From assembly GCA_963854735.1 (NCBI GenBank), contig OY978098.1, forward strand, positions 1,734,001 to 1,798,000: 64,000 bases of DNA. Reading direction: 5' to 3'. The notes beneath the pieces are model-generated. The model did no database searches. It saw nothing but the letters and a program-made list of their open reading frames with translations, and had not been told where the DNA came from. The translations under genes were made by a program, and so were the position numbers. This DNA comes from Marvania coccoides. Taxonomy: Eukaryota; Chlorophyta; Trebouxiophyceae; Chlorellales; Chlorellaceae. Positions 19,716 through 31,386 of the stretch are shown here, one piece after another (within the stretch, counting starts at the first letter, position 1; every line of letters starts with the position of its first letter).

Positions 19716-22700
19716 ATGAGAACACACACCAGTTGGAAGCAGACAACTATGAACCAGAACGATCACTCCACAGAAGATTTTTTCCCGCACCAGCTGTGCA
19801 AGCACTGCAATGGTGGGGATTCCGATGAAGGCACGGAGAACGAGATGGTCATCTGCGACTGCTGCGTGGCGGTGGGGGCGCACCTGAAATGCCTGGCAGG
19901 AGCAGGAACACCAATTCTCCGGGAGGAGCTGGAGAGCCCTGGCTTTGAGTGGTTTTGCAGCCAGGTGGGCCTCTAAAATTCAAGCATGCCATTAAAAAAC
20001 AATATCACCTGCCCTTTGCCAACCTTGACGCGTGATGCCTCTTCAAAACATGTTTCAATTTACACGATTTTTTGTGTGTGTAGGAATGCGAGAGCGTCAG
20101 CCGCGGCCTTGTGGCTGCCACCGGGGAGCGCATTCAGCTGGAGAAGAGCGGCATTTACACCGCGGAGCTCGTCCGATACTCCTCCAAGTACCGAAGTAAG
20201 CGTCCCTCAAAAATCCACCCGACCGTTCAAAATTCGTTTTCTTACTCCTTCTCCTCGTTTTTTCCCCTCCTCCCCCTTTAAAAATTCCCGCAGCCAGCCA
20301 GCATGTCGTGGACAAGGTGGTATCCATGTTCCACGGCGCTTTTGGCTCTGCTCGCTACTCAGACGACTCAGACCTCGTGGAGCTGGTCTGCCGCGGCCAG
20401 TCTCACACCATCGAAGACCCAACCGAAGATGAAGACCAGCCCCCTGACTGCACCAACTTTCGCGTCATAGTGCTGCGCAAGGGGGGCTCCATCGTTGCTG
20501 CTGCTGCCGTTCGCGCCCACGGCCCTCTCATGGCCGAGCTGCCCTACGTGATCACCCAGTCAGGGTACCGCAGGGAAGGCAACTGCAGGAGGCTGCTGTC
20601 TGCGGTGGACGGGCTGATGAAGAGCCTGGGGGTGCGCTGGCTGGTGGTGCCGGCAGCGGAAAAGTCGCTGCCAATCTGGGAAACGCACCTGGGCTTTGTG
20701 GGGGTCAGGTGAGGGATCTAATTTTATTTCACTGTATAAGTATCCTACTATATACCGTGTTTTAGACGTTGGTGGTCAATTATTTTTATTTTTATTTTTT
20801 TTGCAGGGAAGAGGCCTGCGAGCATTTGGAAGACCGTATCATCTGCCCTGACGGCACCAAGATCCTGATTAAAGCCGTCGGCAGCGGATTCAAGCCCCCT
20901 GCCTCCTCCGCAGGCCAATCATCCAAGAAGCGGGTGCGCTTCAGCCTGGCGTTCTCCGCTGGTGACCTCGGCGACGGCGACGGGGACAGCGATGCAGAGG
21001 GGCAGCGTCAGAAGAAGCGGTCGCGAAAGGCGGCCGAATCGGAAGACGAGGACGATTACCAGGCCGACAGCAGCAGCGATGAGGAGGAGGGGTACGAGGA
21101 CGAGGGTGGGCAGGTCAGTCGATCTTGTTTTCATTTTATACGCAGTAACCGCCCGTTATTTTTATTCATTTTTACAAAGTATAATGGGTGTGCCGGGTGC
21201 GTATATGCGGTGCAGGCTCCGTGCATCGAGTGCGGCTTCACTGGCTACACCGAGTGGGACCAAGACCCTGACACCGGTGAAGTGCTCTGCAAGCCCTGCT
21301 TCCACAAGCTGTCGCAGAGAAGGGCAGGCAGCGGAGAGAAGGCGAGCGGCAGCATGCCTGCAGCTGCAGCTGCAGCTGCAGCTGCGCCGCCCGACAAAGC
21401 GTGCTACAATTGCAGCGCAACCGACGCAGCCAAGTACTCGCGGCACGAGGACAACGGGGAGTGGGAGTGCGGGGGGTGCGCGCGGTACCGAAAAACGCAC
21501 CAGGGCCAGGCACGCCCTCCCAGCGTGTACAACCGCTGCAAGAAAAAGAGCAGCGCCAAGAAGGCAGCACCGGCGGCAGCTGCAGCAGCTGGGGCGGTGA
21601 TGCGCACCCCCACCCCCCGGGCTTCTGCCCCTGTGATGCAAACTCCTGGCAGCGGCGGTCGGGCGGCGCAGCAGCAGCAGCAGCGTAGGGTCCTTGCAGC
21701 GCTGGCTGCAGTCAAGATGGTCAGCTTTAGGCAGCGGTCCTCACAGCTGGCGCAGACCAGCTTTGGACTTCTCAGCACGAGTGAGTATTTCAATACTCTT
21801 ACAGCTGTTTTTTCTGTACCTGTGACAAACAAACTCAGGACTGTTATTTCACCGCTCATGCAGTGCCCTCTGCCACCTCGCTGTCGACCCTATTCACGCC
21901 CTACGAAACTCTAGAGGCTGGTGGCTCGGGAGTGGCCGGTGTGGCTGTGCGGGTGGTGGAGGAGGGCGTGCGCGCCTCAAGGGAGGAGGAGGTGGCAGCT
22001 GAGAAAGAGCGGGATGCTGCGGCTGCATGGTAAGTTGAATGGGCCCCTTAAATAACTGTCAAATCGACATCCAATTCATGCTTTAGTCGTTTAAATAACC
22101 TAAACGATGCATGCTCTTTTCTTTCTTCAGTGAGCGCGCCACCAGGGAAGCCAGTGCCATGGCTGCAGCAGAGGTGGCGGAGAACAAGGAGTCGCAGCTG
22201 CAGCAGATGGAGCTGCGCATTGAGGAGCTCGAGGTGCAGTTAAAGGCGCAGCAAGCTCAGGCAGTGGTGCTGGAAGCGCCATCGCTGCCGCCCTTGCTGC
22301 CTCCCGCAATGGCTCCTCCTGCTGCTGAAGACGGAGGTTCAGCTTGCCAGCCAACCTTCCTTGAATTTCAGCGGCTGTCGCTGCTGCAGGACCACCTGTT
22401 GGGATCGCAGCACAGGGTAGAAGAAGCTCTGCAGCAGAGTCTGGCGGCTCTACCTGGCAGTGGACTTCAGCAGGCACCAGCTGATGCTCCTGTACCGCAC
22501 CTCGAGCTCGTAGGAAGAGCTGACAATGAGATGAATCCCTTTGCAGCCGCCGTTGGGGCGGCAACGTCCCCCTTCAGCCGCGGCGGTGCCAGCCTCCCGG
22601 GCCAGGCTGAAGCAGTTCAAAACGCTGCTGCAGCGCTGCCCTCACCCCAAGAGCACAGCGCAGCTGCGTCTGATGCTTTGTTTTCGAAGAAGCACGACGC

Positions 22701-23124
22701 AGCTGCAACTTCTCTGCCGCATGCAGGCCTGCAGCGAGACGCACCCCCTGCCGCTCCAGCTCCTCCGCCCGTTTCCAAACCCGCCATTTTCTCTCTTTTC
22801 CAGGGGCTGGGCGGCAAGGACGACGGCGGATCTGGCGACGAGTCCAGCATGGAGGACAACTGTGACAAAAACGACGATGGCGCCAAAAGTGGGATCGATG
22901 GAGCGGATGCGGAGATGGAGGGGGAGGAGGTTGAAGATGATGGCGGCGGTAGTGCTGTGGGAAGAGCGCAGCGGTCTCGCTCCGCCGGCAGAGCTGCTTC
23001 GGTGGACAGCGCGCTGGGAGGGCCGGAGCTGATGCCCAGCCAAAGCAGCCAGGCCAATGCAGCGAGCCCTTGCGGCGCTGCAAAAGACGCAGGTCAGGAG
23101 GAGGTCTCCATGGAAATGCATTGA
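19716..23124 (+). CDS. PHD-GNAT protein (IDM1-like) with two GATA-like zinc fingers
   Basis: Seven exons (19716-19964, 20084-20195, 20294-20708, 20807-21113, 21216-21780, 21864-22029, 22131-23124) join in phase to about 935 residues. Residues 20-90 form a PHD finger (CKHC, VICDCC, HLKC, WFCSQEC). Residues about 120-270 are a GNAT acetyltransferase of the IDM1/ROS4 type, with the acetyl-CoA loop region GYRREGNCRRLLSAVD and LGVRWLVVPA. An acidic, Lys-rich region follows. Then come two CX2CX18CX2C fingers: CIEC...CKPC and CYNC...CGGC, the second followed by ARYRKTHQGQARP as in GATA factors. After that are a coiled coil (QMELRIEELEVQLKAQQ) and an acidic tail. Likely a chromatin acetyltransferase. 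The start may instead be the ATG at 19749. Confidence 0.85.
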
Positions 23125-23355
23125 TTTGGTGTACGAAAAATGACGACTTGCTTGAAAGAGGGGGGGAAGAGCAGCACCTTTTGACATTACGACAGAGCGC
23201 CAAAGACAGCAGTACACGAGTGCAAATTATATTGTATGTTATCATTCAAGTTAAACTCTGCTCTACTTCAGGAAGAGAAGAAATCCACACACAACCATCA
23301 TTTAATAAAATATAAATTCCAACCCACCCGACAGCAAGGAAAATTGTTCTTTCTC

Positions 23356-24619
23356 CTACGTGCTCCTGGGGAACTTCTTGGTGTCCTCCCACGATGCAAC
23401 CTCCAGCGCCCCAGCCGACGCCTTGTCCAGCACCCAGCTCAGCCGCCCGCCGTCCGGACGCACCAGCTGCACGGGCAGCGAGCCAGGCAGACTCTGCACC
23501 TCCAGCGCGCGCTGCACCACCTCCGCCTTGCCCGCGCCCAGCGCCACCACCGCCACCTGCTTCGCCGCGTTCAGTACCGGCATGGTGAGCGTGATTCGCT
23601 CGGCCGGCGGTTTCGGCGACTCGGTCACCGGCAGCACCCACCCAGAGGTGGCAGCGGTTTCCTTGCGGTTGGGGAACAGCGAGGCCACGTGGCCGTCGGG
23701 GCCCACCCCCAGCAGCACCAGATCCAGCACCGGGAGGTTGCCGTCAGCGGTGCGGGGCAGAACGTCAGCAGGCAAGTCCAGCATGCGCCCAGCGTAGTGC
23801 TCGGCGGTCAGCGCCGCGGAGAGGCCCTCCTTGATGCTGACCACGTGGGATGCGGGGATGGCGACCTTGCGCAGCAGCGCTTCCTGGGCGGCGGCGTAGT
23901 TGGAGTCGGCGTGAGACAGCGGCACCACGCGCTCGTCCACGAAGAACACCCACCAGCGGGAGAAATCGACGTCGGTACGACCCACCAGCGCCTCCAAAGA
24001 GCGCACCAGGGAGCCGCCGGAGAGGGCGAGCGTGAAGGAGCCCTTGGCGGCGATGGCGGCGGCGGCGGAGCGGGCCACGAGGTCTGCCAGCCCCGAGGCG
24101 GCGGCGAAGTCGCTGCCGTAGATGGTCACGTCCACCTCAGACTCGCCGGCTGGGTAGGTGAAGTAGAGCGGGGCGATGTCAACGCCGGGCGCCTTGGAGG
24201 TGGACAGCGGGGCCAGCTCGCCAGAAGGCATGTAGTGGCCACCCATTGCGGGAGGGACTCCAGTGGACCACCTGAAGGGTAACGAAGGTGTGCAAAGTAT
24301 GGGTGAATTGGCTGAACAGGGAGAAGCCCGCGTGAGAGATTTTTGGCATCGGGAGGCAACGTGCCGGCGTGTTCCGCGTGTTTGCTCACCTGGAGATGGG
24401 CGAAATAATATTGACGGCGGGGGAAGGGGCCTTTTCGGGCTTTTCCGCTGTCACAGGAGCGCCGGCAGCCAAGGAAGGGGCCGCAAACACAATGTCCTCG
24501 GACTTGGAGGACGAAGAGGGCTTCTGCGCGCGGGCTTTGACCTTCCTGCTAGATGTGCGCTTTGCGTCTTTCGAGCAATAAACAGCAGCAGGGCTGTTGG
24601 TGAAGGCGAAAGTTTGCAT
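23356..24619 (-). CDS. PGL: 6-phosphogluconolactonase, plastid precursor
   Basis: Exons 24619-24390 and 24271-23356 (transcript order) give about 381 residues. The enzyme hydrolyses 6-phosphogluconolactone in the oxidative pentose phosphate pathway, supplying NADPH. The body shows the family blocks LALSGGSLVRSLEAL, WWVFFVDERVVPLSHADSNY, DLVLLGVGPDGHVASLFP and ITLTMPVLNAAKQVAVVALG. Exon 1 encodes a Ser/Lys/Ala-rich extension (MQTFAFTNSPAAVYCSKDAK) with a plastid-transit look, so a plastid isoform is likely. The splice joins a codon split AG/G. Confidence 0.95.
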
Positions 24620-25512
24620 CTAGTTTTAATTATCTAGATTCCTTCCCAGAACAGCAACGCAGCGTTTGGCAATCAAGCAATAGACTCCAAAGCGTGAGAA
24701 GAAAGAGCCCAGAAGGGAAAAGGGTCTGAATTGCCGAGGGTGGAGAAGTGAATTGCTATCACAGTTGCTGAAGGAAAGGCAGGCTTGAGCTCAGTGGGCA
24801 TTTCTAAAAGAGTTGCTAAGATTTTTAGAAGACACAGTAGACGGCGTTATGGCTGTGCACGGGCTGGTAAAATGCAGCGGAAGAGTCGTGGGAGGGGAAG
24901 AAGGCAACGTCAGTCGAGCATGGCGGGGCGGTGACTAAATCTTCACAGCTAACAGCCATTTTCGAAGGTCGCACAGTGCATGCTAAACTATTTGACCACA
25001 ATATAAACTTGCAAGGAAACATGTATGGATTCCCCACACTTTCTTGGGGTCCATGCCAAGCACGGACGACTTTTGGAGCGAGGTCAAGTATAGGGGGCTT
25101 AAGTATATGAGGAAAGGTGTATGTTCCAGATCAAAAGAACGACGTTGCCAGCTTTTTGGGGGGGGGGTGCATTTTTAATTTGCAGCCGGCGGCGGGTGGG
25201 CGCAAATGCTGGCAGGAAAATAAATTCCCTTTCCTCCTACTCATCCCTTGCACATTCAACAGAACAAAAGTGTAATTATCGATGGCCTGCCACCGAGGCG
25301 TTCTCATACAGACACGAGATTAATTTACAAATAATGAACAGCAGGCTCAGCAGGCGGCGGCAAATTGGCTGTCCTTCTTGGCTCAGCCCCATTTCGGAGC
25401 ATCCTTTTTTTGTTTCGGTGAATATTTTTCACATCTTTTTTCTTAAGTGGCCGTATCCTATACTTGTATTTTGGGGTGTTGCTCACCATTTGTTTGTTTG
25501 TTCGAGAGCAAG
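24620..25512. other. Divergent intergenic region, PGL and START-like gene
   Basis: 893 bases. Contains a run of nine or more G near 25156-25166 and mixed-composition DNA. No frame shows codon bias or a recognisable family. It should contain the promoters of both flanking genes. Confidence 0.5.
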
Positions 25513-26712
25513 ATGCCGACAAACAGCGAAAAAAGCGGCGGCGATGCCTTGGACAGGGTCACCCACAGAGATGAAGATATGTATTTGACCGTGGAGGATG
25601 CTCCAGAAGGTTATTGGTGCGTTTAACAGTCATTCGTTTTTTTCTTGAACGTCCGCCTGACTTGCTTGGCTGCTGTTACAGGTGCGCCATTAAGCTGGTC
25701 GCGCGGGTGCCCTTGCCGGCCGACGAGGTCCACGCCATATTGACGGACCCTGAGAACTACAAGTATTTTCGCAGCGTAAAGGCCCTGAGGAACAGAAAAG
25801 TGCTGAAAGACGACGGCCGCGGGCGAGAAGAGATCCTTGTGGAGCAGGAGGGGCGCTGGAAGTTTGGCCCATTCAGCGGGACGTTTGCGGTGCCATTGCG
25901 GGTGGTGCAGGTGAGAGGCAGCAGCTTGTTTGTTGGAATGAGGGAATTGGACAAGCAAAGGGGGCAGTGTTGACGGGGTTTTTGCTGCGTGTTATATATA
26001 TATATATATATATATATCTTTGTGTTACCAGGCAATCGGGAATAAACAGAGCGTCTGATCAGCAATATATAACATAATAAACCCTCATTTCCCGGATCAA
26101 ACAGGACAAGCACAAGCGCACCATGGAGTTTCAACTGATGCCGTTCACCGGCAAGAACAAGAAGAAGCACTTCATGCGCGAGTTTTCTGGCGGCTGGGAG
26201 GTTGCTCCCTACTCCTCCGACACCTTTGACGAAATGGTCAGGTACCCCGGGCGGCACCACTGGAGCCCTTTGCACCACCTGCGGAAAGCAGTGCACAGCC
26301 TGGAGGCAAGTGCTGCCCCCTTCCCCCTTCCTCCCAGACTAGTTTTTTTATTATCAAATAAAGTTATTATTTTTATCAAAATTAAAAATTTAAAAATTTG
26401 TGACGACAATATTATGATCCCTAGTTTTTTTTTCATATAATGATCATCTGTATTTTTTTCCAGGAAATGGCTGGCATGCACGCCGACTCATCGCTGGTGC
26501 AGCTGCGGCAGTGCGTGGCGCCGCGATGCGTCCCGCCGCCCCCGTTGGACCGCGTCATGAAAAAGATCGCCGCCATGCAGGTGATATATGTGATGCGAGA
26601 CCTGAAGCAAGAGGCAGAGCGGCGGCGAAGGAGGGCGGATACGGAAAAAGTGGCACATGCAGCGCGTAGCAAGGACCCGAAGGAGCTGGAGGCGCACGTA
26701 AAGCGGCTGTGA
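25513..26712 (+). CDS. START/polyketide-cyclase-like lipid-binding domain protein
   Basis: Exons 25513-25616, 25682-25910, 26105-26305 and 26464-26712 encode about 260 residues. A Bet v 1/START-type helix-grip fold is suggested by VPLPADEVHAILTDPENYKYF, VEQEGRWKFGPFSGTF and MEFQLMPFTG followed by FSGGWEV, as in plant and algal polyketide cyclase/dehydrase-like proteins. A Arg/Lys/Glu-rich C-terminal helix follows. The ligand is unknown, and no clear transit peptide is seen. Intron 2 carries a (TA)12 run at 25993-26016. Intron 3 (26306-26463) starts with GCAAGT; the only phase-compatible donor is this GC site. Confidence 0.8.
25993..26016. repeat. (TA)12 microsatellite in an intron
   Basis: Uninterrupted TA repeat inside the second intron of the START-like gene. 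Confidence 0.9.
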
Positions 26713-26859
26713 ATAATTGTATACTTTTGACGATGCTTTTTCATCACCACCATGTGCATGCATACTGACCTCTCAGGCAATGAAATATTCACTACGTTTC
26801 TTCTGTCTGTGTCACTTGTTTACAAATTTTTTAGTTCGTTTTTGTATATATTTTTTTTA

Positions 26860-27140
26860 TTATGTTGAAAATCTGCTTTTCAGCCCTCCTCCTTTGCTCT
26901 TGTCATCCAAGTCGAACGTCGGCAGCTGCACGAAGAAAAATCAAAAGATGGGGAGGTTCGGGACTTGAAGCTGAACATTGCACGGAAGGAGAGAAAAAAG
27001 CTCGCTTCCTTACCTTGAATGCCAGGGCTTTCAAAATGCTGCTCCGGTCCATGTGCTCCCCAAGACCAGCCTGCAAATTTCGTAAAAATATCAGAAAGCC
27101 CAGAGAGAGCCAGAGCAATAATTATTTAGCCCCCTTCTCG

Positions 27141-27185
<45 letters not shown>

Positions 27186-27854
27186 CACCCCGGGGACTCT
27201 TCATCGAGCTTCTCAATCCTCGAGGTACACTGGGCACGTGAAATGCCTTTTCAACCTCCGTGTGATAAAGAGTGAGTTCCTTTCATTTTCGCTGTTTTTT
27301 TCTTTTACCTCTTTGCACACCTCATCCACTACCAGCATGATCTGGGGGTAGTTTTGGAAGAGCAGCGTGTCCGACAGCGCCACCTTGAACAGCTCTTTGC
27401 ATATCGAGATGAGGGTGCGCAGCACCTCGGAGACTGAAGCGGAAGGCAAATGACAGCCAGCGTGTGCGTTAACATGAGGAGGGGCTTCAAGAATGATCAA
27501 GGGATGGTGCCTCAAAAACTCACCGGCAAGCTCGTTGTACTCTCCCGTCCCTAAGCCGTAGAAAACCAGCTCCCCCGAGGGGATGGCGACTATCCTTCCG
27601 TTTCTGAAGGTATCCGAAGGGTTGGGGGTGAGACAAACACGCACAAATTCGAGTTAAAAATGAATACATTAATCTTACTTATGCCTCCCAACCTGCTCCT
27701 GATCCTCTACCAACGCCTCTTCCGCTGTCGTGTCATCGAACGCTGCTCTTATCTCTGCTTTTTCTGCCTCTAGAAACCTGTCAAAGAAGCGTTCATAGAC
27801 GACATGCCCTGATCGAGTAGCGATCAACACCGTCTGTATTCTCCCAAGCGACAT
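26860..27854 (-). CDS. Small longin/adaptor sigma-type subunit, possibly TSET complex
   Basis: Five exons, in transcript order 27854-27679, 27603-27524, 27433-27309, 27070-27014 and 26925-26860, give about 167 residues. The layout is that of adaptor sigma and COPI zeta chains: an N-terminal strand pair (IQTVLIATRSGHVVYERFF), a central AIPSGELVFYGLGTGEYNELA, a long helix (VLRTLISICKELFK), then QIMLVVDEVCKEAGLGE and SSILKAL. The GEYNELA block and the VDEV..GL pattern recall the small subunit of TSET/TPLATE (LOLITA/TCUP). COPI zeta or an unassigned longin protein are alternatives. Codon use is noticeably more AT-rich than in neighbouring genes. Intron 3 contains a 30-base C run (G in the transcript). 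Confidence 0.65.
27141..27185. repeat. Poly-C(30) followed by (CA)n
   Basis: Thirty-one consecutive C (27141-27171, the last also starting the CA run) then seven or so CA units, inside an intron of the minus-strand longin gene. The transcript would read (UG)n then about 30 G. Confidence 0.9.
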
Positions 27855-28069
27855 GCTTATTGTTTGTTAAGAACAGAGTGGAACGAACATAAAAATTTGA
27901 ATGTCATAAAAAATATTTATATTTATTTTTATATTTTGAAATACAGAAGCGGTGGCGGAGGCATTAAACACATTCGAGACAGAAACGGAAAATTGTACAC
28001 TGAAAAAAATGGTACTGCATTATGGCAAAACACGCTATTAACGAAGCCTGCTACATAATTACCACGCTC

Positions 28070-28621
28070 TCAGACGATGGGCGGCTCTGCTTGTCCTCCG
28101 TCGCCATCATCCTCCCCCTCCGCAGCGGCCTCCTCCTCCCCCGGCCCCTCCACCGCCGCAGGCTCCATCTCCGGCGCAGGCTGGCGCTGGACCGTCGCCG
28201 CCATCGCCGCTGACACTGCCGCCGCCATGAACTCTTGTCCAGCAAGTGGCGCAGTGTCCATCTCATGCTCGGTTGGGGTCAGGTCCTCAGCTTGCACGCT
28301 GGCAGTGCCAGTGGACGGTTCGTAGGAGATTGGCCACTTGCCGAATGAAGTCTTCACCTGCCCGTGCTCATCATACCCCGTCCCCTTTTGGTCACGAGCG
28401 TTGGTTTCCACGTTGCCCTGGCCCTGATACGTACCGTAGCCGGTGGACACGAACTTGTCGCCGGTGTCCTGCTCTTTGCCTGCTCATTTTGGAGGGAATA
28501 AAAACAGGAAGGCGTTGAGAGCCAAGTGGAAGAAATGACTATCTATAAAAACAGTGCACGAAAGGGAGGCACGTCATCTTCTTCGGTCACCTTCCCCCAT
28601 CGAATCTCCTAGGCTCGCCAT
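28070..28621 (-). CDS. Acidic low-complexity protein of unknown function
   Basis: Exons 28621-28591 and 28479-28070 (transcript order) join G/GC to give about 146 residues. The N-terminal half is Gly/Thr/Lys-rich and looks folded or repeat-like (STGYGTYQGQGN, KGTGYDEHGQVKTSFGKWP). The C-terminal half is Ala/Glu/Pro-rich and strongly acidic (GEEEAAAEGEDDGDGG). Codon bias matches the local genes and the splice sites are canonical, which supports a real gene. I do not recognise the family, and there is no signal peptide or membrane segment. Confidence 0.6.
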
Positions 28622-29624
28622 CTTCACAAACGAGAAAATTGGTATCTAGAGGCCGTTTGTTGTTCACGCGCTGTTGTTGGGATCAAAATTTCGAAGAAAT
28701 AAAAGCCGTGAATTCTGTTTTTAGGGGAGCAGCGCTTTCGGAACGGAAGGAAATATGTATGATATCGTACTTTTAACTTTCCCCATAATTACCCGAGCCG
28801 AATTATGAAATCAGGATGGAATCCGACGTGGCAAAAACTTTCCGTGACTTTGAAAAACTAAACTAAACTTAATGTTTGGTGACAGACAGTTGTTGCACCC
28901 ATCTCAGCTAAACCAATGCTGTAGCGGAGGGCTTAGAGCTGAGGCTGAAAACTGCTCCTTCAGGATCATTTTTTTTGCCATATTAATATATTGCGCCCGT
29001 TCCTCTTCTTCTTTTTCTTCTCAGCGACGGCTCGTTTCTGCACGCAGCACGCCATCCTAGCCTGGAGGCCCCCTTGAGCTGCTGAAGTTTGGCATAGGTA
29101 AGTTAGCGGACGAGGCAAAGCATGTGAACACTACAGCTGAGCCCAAAATGCACACGTAAGTAGTATTCGGGAGAAAGTACGAATGCCAATAAACACGTGA
29201 AGATCTTTAGAAGTTGGTTAGTATGGTATCTGCTACTACACACGAGAGCCATGACCTCCCGAATCGCTAAAAAAATTCTGGAGCAATGATTGTCGCCGCC
29301 GCCCAATTGTTGTACCACAACAATGCAGCAGCTTGGAATCAGTGCTGAAGAAATCGATCTTTTAAATAACGATTTCGCAAACCTATTATACTGCCTGCTG
29401 ATTTACAGCCAAATTCACTCGTGCCAGGTCCTCACGTACTGAAAGTCCCCAGGCGCGCCACCTGATCACTGACAACATCAAGGCATTACGCAAGTAGCAC
29501 GAGTAAGAGAAAATTGGCTCTGAACTAGCCCAACTTTCTTATGCAACTCCATGCAAAGAAAAGGAAAGCCTTGGGTCCACAACTCGCAGCCGCCAACTGC
29601 CCATTTCGATTTTTTTATTAATTA
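28622..29624. other. Long intergenic stretch without recognised genes
   Basis: One kilobase of mixed, mostly AT-rich sequence. Short frames at 28872-29060 and antisense 29103-29318 lack codon bias. No tRNA-like B box, repeat array or transposon end was seen by eye. Confidence 0.5.
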
Positions 29625-29708
29625 ATGTTTATAAGATTGGTTAAGCCAATCGCCACCTCCAGTTTGTCTGTAGCACGATCCTTCGCCCTTTCACGGCCAA
29701 TTTTTCAT

Positions 29709-29726
29709 AATATAATCTGCACAAAA
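29709..29726 (+). promoter_or_regulatory. 18-bp element shared with the HisRS leader
   Basis: AATATAATCTGCACAAAA lies about 30 bases before the spermidine synthase ATG. A copy with two differences (AATATTATTTGCACAAAA) sits directly before the HisRS ATG at 44554-44571. It could be a core promoter or leader element; function is inferred only from position. Confidence 0.4.
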
Positions 29727-29756
29727 TTTGCATCTCGTCGAATTTATTCGTTCACA

Positions 29757-30882
29757 ATGGCAGCAGAGGGTCAGCCTGGAAGCTTTGAGAGCCAGATGAA
29801 GGATGGATGGTTCAGGGAGGAGAGCTCTCTTTGGCCTGGCCAAGGGATGTCTCTGAAGGTCGATGAGGTGGTGTTCAAGGGCCGCAGCGACTTCCAGGTG
29901 CGTTTGACAAGCTTTAGTGTATATGTGGTTCTCCGTCAAAATACAATGCACCGCGGCTTCGGTCTCAAATTTCGTCAAATTCCTCTCTCCAGGACGTCGC
30001 CATTGTGAAGACCCAGGCCTTTGGCACCGTCCTCCTGCTGGACGGCGTCATCCAGTGCACCGACCGCGACGAGTTCTCTTACCAGGAGATGATCACCCAC
30101 CTCCCCACCTCATCTCTCCCCGTAAGAATCTTAAATTGTCTCGTCTTCTTCCGTTGATATGTGTTTCCCTCCCCGCAGCCAGCTCTAACCAGCCCTTATA
30201 CCCCCTACAGACGGCTCCCAAGAAGGCGCTGGTGGTGGGCGGCGGCGACGGCGGCGTGCTGCGCGAGCTGGCGCGCTACCCCTCCCTGGAGGAGATCCAC
30301 ATCGCCGAGATTGACGGCATGGTGATTGACGTCTCCAAAAAGTACTTCCCGAATATGGCGGTGGGATTCGCCGACCCCCGCGTGTCCGTGCACGTGTGCG
30401 ACGGCATCAAGTTCGTGGAGGAGGCCGCGGAGGGCACCTACGACGTGATTGTGGTGGATTCCTCTGACCCAGTGGGCCCTGCCGAAGTCCTCTTCCAGAA
30501 GCCCTTCTTTGAGTTCATGCACCGCGCGCTCAAGCCCGGGGGCATCGTCTGCACCCAGGCCGAGTCGTTGTGGTACCACATCGACATCATCAAGAGCCTG
30601 GCAGCCATGTGCAAGGAGGTTTTCGTCGGCGGCACCGTCCAGTACGCGTTCACCACCATCCCCACCTACCCTTCGGGACAGATCGGGTTCATGGTGTGCG
30701 CCAAGGCCAACCCCGAGGCTGCGGCCCCTCACGACCCCCGTGAGCCCAGGCAGCCGCTGCCTGGCAGCCCCGAGGGCCGCGGCTACCCTGCCTTGCGCTA
30801 CTACAACCATGACGTGCACAGGGCTGCGTTCGTGCTGCCTACCTTTGCGAAGGACGCGCTGAGCGCGTCGCTGTCGTTCTGA
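29757..30882 (+). CDS. SPDS: Spermidine synthase
   Basis: Exons 29757-29897, 29993-30121 and 30211-30882 encode about 313 residues. It transfers aminopropyl from decarboxylated S-adenosylmethionine to putrescine. The family blocks are complete: [37 protein letters not shown], the nucleotide-binding [33 protein letters not shown] and [13 protein letters not shown]. Substrate acids D of EIDG and D of DSSDP are kept. An in-frame ATG at 29625 would add 44 residues with Arg and Lys but no Asp or Glu, which looks like a mitochondrial presequence; the shorter start fits the family. Confidence 0.95.
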
Positions 30883-31386
30883 GAAAGGAAAAAAATGTTG
30901 CTTGATGATATATAAATTTATTGAATTGTTTTTTGAGCGAGCGAGCGAGAGGCGTTATTCGTCTGGGTTTTTTTTGACTGGGTGGCTCCGCCAGGGGGCA
31001 AGGAACGTTGCAATACAGTGAAAAAACACAAAAAGCGCTGTAAGCAAGCCTGCCGGTACAAACAAGAAGATTTTTTTTTATAATTGCAAGCAAGCAAATT
31101 AGGAAATTTTCTTGTCCTCGAACAACAATATAATGATGGGTGTGTATGCAGTGTTTTGTAGACAGGAGGACGCGCATGGTGGGTCATATATATATTCTGT
31201 TTTTCTCTCTCTCATATTTCAAATTCTCGATAATAATAATATTTTCTCCTGCTCTCCCCGAGTATATAGTTTCAGTCAAATGTGCGCTCCTCCCATCACA
31301 CAGAGGTCAGAGATACAGCTCATACCTACTCCTCACACCTCACAAAAAAAGAAAAGCCAAAAGGAGGGGGCAAGGGGAGGGGACAT
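30883..31386. other. Convergent intergenic region
   Basis: 504 AT-rich bases between the converging spermidine synthase and translocator genes, presumably two 3' UTRs. No supported frame. Confidence 0.5.

Noticed and set aside
23236..24282. 348-residue plus-strand frame over 6-phosphogluconolactonase
   Set aside because: Gly/His/Arg-rich antisense shadow of a well-identified enzyme.
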